This document shows, one piece after another, positions 13,277 through 15,091 of a stretch of 15,091 nt of DNA. The DNA lies in NCBI GenBank assembly GCA_003151895.1, contig PLYX01000032.1, positions 1 to 15,091 on the forward strand. The letters are read 5' to 3'. A program made the translations under genes and the position numbers. Source of the stretch: Solirubrobacterales bacterium (GTDB lineage Bacteria > Actinomycetota > Thermoleophilia > Solirubrobacterales > Solirubrobacteraceae). The notes under the pieces were generated by a model. The model worked only from the letters and a program-made list of their open reading frames with translations, searched no databases and had not been told where the DNA came from. How positions within the stretch are numbered: the first letter of the stretch is position 1; the number at the start of each line of letters is the position of its first letter.

Positions 13277-13383
13277 TCAGGCCGGCTCGCGCCGCACGAG
13301 GGCCACCAGGGACGAGCAAGTCCCTTCGGTCTCTCCGTTCAGCCCAGCTCGCGCTGCACGAGGGCCACCAGGCGCGAACATGT
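13277..13383 (-). repeat. 45-bp imperfect duplication of the glmM 3' end
   Basis: The last 15 codons of glmM with stop (13339-13383) are repeated at 13277-13321 with 38 of 45 bases identical, offset 62. glmM ends TCSRLVALVQRELG-stop; the copy reads TCSSLVALVRREPA-stop in another frame. The copy occupies over half of the glmM-glmS gap. Confidence 0.88.
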
Positions 13384-14670
13384 AGCATCGGCCTCCTCGT
13401 CGGTGGGAGCCTCGACCATGACCCGCACGAGCGGCTCTGTGCCGCTGGGACGCACGAGCACGCGCCCTCGACCGGAGAGAGCGCGATCCTCGGTGAGCAC
13501 CGCCTCCGCGACGCTGTCGGCGCTCGCGAACGCGCCCCGGTCGCGTACTCGCACGTTGACGAGCCGTTGCGGCAGCTTCTCCATGGCGTCGCGTTCGGTG
13601 AGGTCGCGCCCCGCAAGCGCCTCGAGCGTGAGCAGGGCTCCGGCGATGCCGTCGCCGGTGCTGTTGAAGCCCATCTCGATGATGTGCCCGGACTGCTCTC
13701 CCCCGAGCGCCCAACCCTTGCGGCGGAGCTCCTCAAGCACGTAGCGGTCGCCGACGTTCGTGCAGGCAACCTCGATACCGGCCTCGCGCATGGCGGAGTG
13801 GAAGCCGTAGTTGGTCATCACCGTCACCGCCACGCCGTTCCCGCTCAGACGCCCCGAGTCCCGCAGGTGAAGCGCCGCCAGCGCCATCAGCTCATCCCCG
13901 TCCACCACCTCTCCCCGACGATCCACCGCCAGCACCCGGTCGCCGTCACCGTCGAAGGCGAACCCCACCGCGTGTCCGCCCTCGAGGACACGCTCGGCCA
14001 GCGCCTCGATATGCGTGGAGCCACATCCGGCGTTGATGTTCCGCCCGTCCGGGGCATCGGCCGTGACGGTCACCCTGGCGCCCAGCCGGCGGAAGATCTC
14101 CGGCGCCACGTGGTAGGTCGCGCCGTTGGCGCAGTCCAGGAGCACGTCCAGCCCGCTGAGGTCCAGCTCGGAGAAGCGCGCGTGGAGCTCGCGCAGGTAA
14201 TCCTCGGGGGCGCCCCTCAGCTCGCGCACGCGCCCGATCGCGGGCGGCACGCCCGCCCGCCGCGGGGAATCATCCCGTTCGAGCTCCCTCTCGATCTCAA
14301 GCTCGGCGTCGTCGGAGAGCTTGTACCCGTCGCCAGCGAAGAACTTGATCCCGTTGTCGCGATAGGGGTTGTGGGAGGCCGAGAGAACGGCGGCGAGGTC
14401 GAAGCCGTAGCGTCCGATCAGCAGAGGCGCCGCAGGGGTCGGTAGCACCCCGCCCAGCAGCACGTCCCCCCCGGCAGCGCTCACCCCGGCCGCGACCGCG
14501 GCCTCGAGCATCTCCCCCGACTCGCGCGTGTCACGGACGATCAGCACCTGCGGACGCTCGGCTCCCGTCTGGCGCGTGGCGGCCCGTCCGAGCGCGAGAG
14601 CCAGCTCCGGGGTCAAGAACTCTCCCGCGACGCCGCGGACGCCGTCGGTCCCGAACAGCTTGCGGGTCAT
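13339..14670 (-). CDS. glmM: phosphoglucosamine mutase
   Basis: Converts glucosamine 6-phosphate to glucosamine 1-phosphate, the step after GlmS on the way to UDP-GlcNAc and peptidoglycan. 443 residues, normal length. It starts with RKLFGTDGVRGVAG. The active-site loop SASHNPYRDNGIKFF places the phosphoserine at Ser99. The metal loop FDGDGDRVLAVD has Asp240, Asp242 and Asp244. GGEQSGHII is the sugar-binding loop, and RPSGTEPLVRVMVEA the C-terminal phosphate-binding loop. The ATG at 14670 begins the conserved N-terminus. It lies 17 bases after rpsI, the arrangement common in actinobacteria, and directly before glmS, so consecutive pathway steps are encoded together. Confidence 0.97.
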   Translation of the reverse strand: MTRKLFGTDGVRGVAGEFLTPELALALGRAATRQTGAERPQVLIVRDTRESGEMLEAAVAAGVSAAGGDVLLGGVLPTPAAPLLIGRYGFDLAAVLSASHNPYRDNGIKFFAGDGYKLSDDAELEIERELERDDSPRRAGVPPAIGRVRELRGAPEDYLRELHARFSELDLSGLDVLLDCANGATYHVAPEIFRRLGARVTVTADAPDGRNINAGCGSTHIEALAERVLEGGHAVGFAFDGDGDRVLAVDRRGEVVDGDELMALAALHLRDSGRLSGNGVAVTVMTNYGFHSAMREAGIEVACTNVGDRYVLEELRRKGWALGGEQSGHIIEMGFNSTGDGIAGALLTLEALAGRDLTERDAMEKLPQRLVNVRVRDRGAFASADSVAEAVLTEDRALSGRGRVLVRPSGTEPLVRVMVEAPTDEEADATCSRLVALVQRELG

Positions 14671-14687
14671 GTGGGTGGGCGGGCCCT

Positions 14688-15091
14688 CTACCGCTTGGAG
14701 AACTGCGGACGCTTGCGCGCCTTCTTCAGGCCAGCCTTCTTGCGCTCCTTCGCGCGCGAGTCCCGCGTCAGGAAGCCCCTGCGCTTCAGCTCCCCGCGAA
14801 GGTTGGGGTCGGCCTCGAGCAGCGCCCGCGAGACTCCGTGGCGGAGAGCCCCCGCCTGTGCGGAGATGCCCCCGCCGTGCAGGCGCGCGACCACGTCCAT
14901 CCGCTCCTGATAGCCCACGGTCTCGAGCGGCTGGCGGATGTTCCGCTGGAGCGTCACCCGCGGAAAGTGCTCCTCGAGGGCGCGCCCATTGACCAGATAG
15001 GTGCCGCTGCCCGGCCTGAGGGTCACCCGTGCGATCGCCGTCTTGCGCTTTCCCGTCGCCCGGTATCGCGCGCCGGAGGCGAGGTCGATCG
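14688..15091 (-). CDS. rpsI: 30S ribosomal protein S9, C-terminal part (5' end outside window)
   Basis: Ribosomal protein contacting the P-site tRNA through its basic C-terminal tail. The frame is open to the window edge, so the start lies beyond base 15091. The edge-proximal part reads ATGKRKTAIARVTLRPGSGT, the standard S9 N-terminal region. Internal motifs are YLVNGRALEEHFP, HGGGISAQAGALRHGVSRALL and a C-terminal KKARKRPQFSKR, the invariant tail whose terminal SKR reaches the tRNA anticodon loop. In most bacteria rplM lies just upstream. It is 17 bases from glmM. Confidence 0.97.
   Translation of the reverse strand, partial: IDLASGARYRATGKRKTAIARVTLRPGSGTYLVNGRALEEHFPRVTLQRNIRQPLETVGYQERMDVVARLHGGGISAQAGALRHGVSRALLEADPNLRGELKRRGFLTRDSRAKERKKAGLKKARKRPQFSKR

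Noticed and set aside
13253..13338. glmS ribozyme or riboswitch upstream of glmS
   Set aside because: The gap is only 86 bases, over half of it a copy of the glmM tail, and too short for the known glmS ribozyme core; no matching motif was seen.
13277..13714. 145-codon - strand frame ending at the second copy of the glmM tail
   Set aside because: Most of it is an out-of-frame reading of glmM; only the terminal 15 codons resemble glmM because of the duplication.

Overview
The window is GC-rich actinobacterial chromosome. The combination of an actinobacterial-type aa3 oxidase locus, a cupredoxin-bearing electron carrier, GTG starts and the gene order rpsI-glmM-glmS-nnr-alr-cca suggests the class Thermoleophilia (Solirubrobacterales-like). 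That placement is an inference from gene content and family resemblance, not from a marker tree.

Region 1 (1-2462, + strand) is the downstream part of a cytochrome c oxidase locus: the C-terminal half of subunit I (ctaD), a two-domain UspA-like protein, subunit III (ctaE) and a 36-residue single-pass membrane peptide. A 166-base interval between ctaD and the UspA-like gene is closed by a near-perfect 16-bp inverted repeat and holds two perfect hairpins. It is the best candidate here for an undescribed structured element.

Region 2 (2476-4879, - strand) converges on region 1. It contains a lipoprotein that fuses cytochrome c to a type 1 copper domain, a plausible electron donor to the oxidase, preceded by a GT4 glycosyltransferase. 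The glycosyltransferase 5' flank is a 20-bp tandem repeat array.

Region 3 (4993-5715, + strand) is a two-gene unit, a small zinc-ribbon protein and a Ser/Thr/Glu-rich lipoprotein, overlapping by 4 bases.

Region 4 (5787-15091, - strand) is a long run of tightly packed genes: rpsI (cut by the window edge), glmM, glmS, nnr, alr, cca, a HIT-family hydrolase and a secreted protein of unknown function. It joins translation (S9, tRNA CCA end), peptidoglycan precursor supply (GlmM and GlmS make amino sugars, Alr makes D-alanine) and nucleotide repair/housekeeping (NAD(P)HX repair, HIT).

The housekeeping genes are conventional; the unusual layer is small-scale repeat structure. Three genes (secreted protein, HIT gene, glmM) carry an imperfect tandem copy of their own 3' end, stop codon included, just downstream. 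A fourth junction (nnr/alr) has a direct repeat spanning a stop and the next start. cca, alr and the glycosyltransferase contain in-frame short tandem repeats, and cca also contains a perfect 31-base palindrome. No tRNA, rRNA, CRISPR array, transposase or classical U-tract terminator was found. No gene-free stretch exceeds 300 bases.
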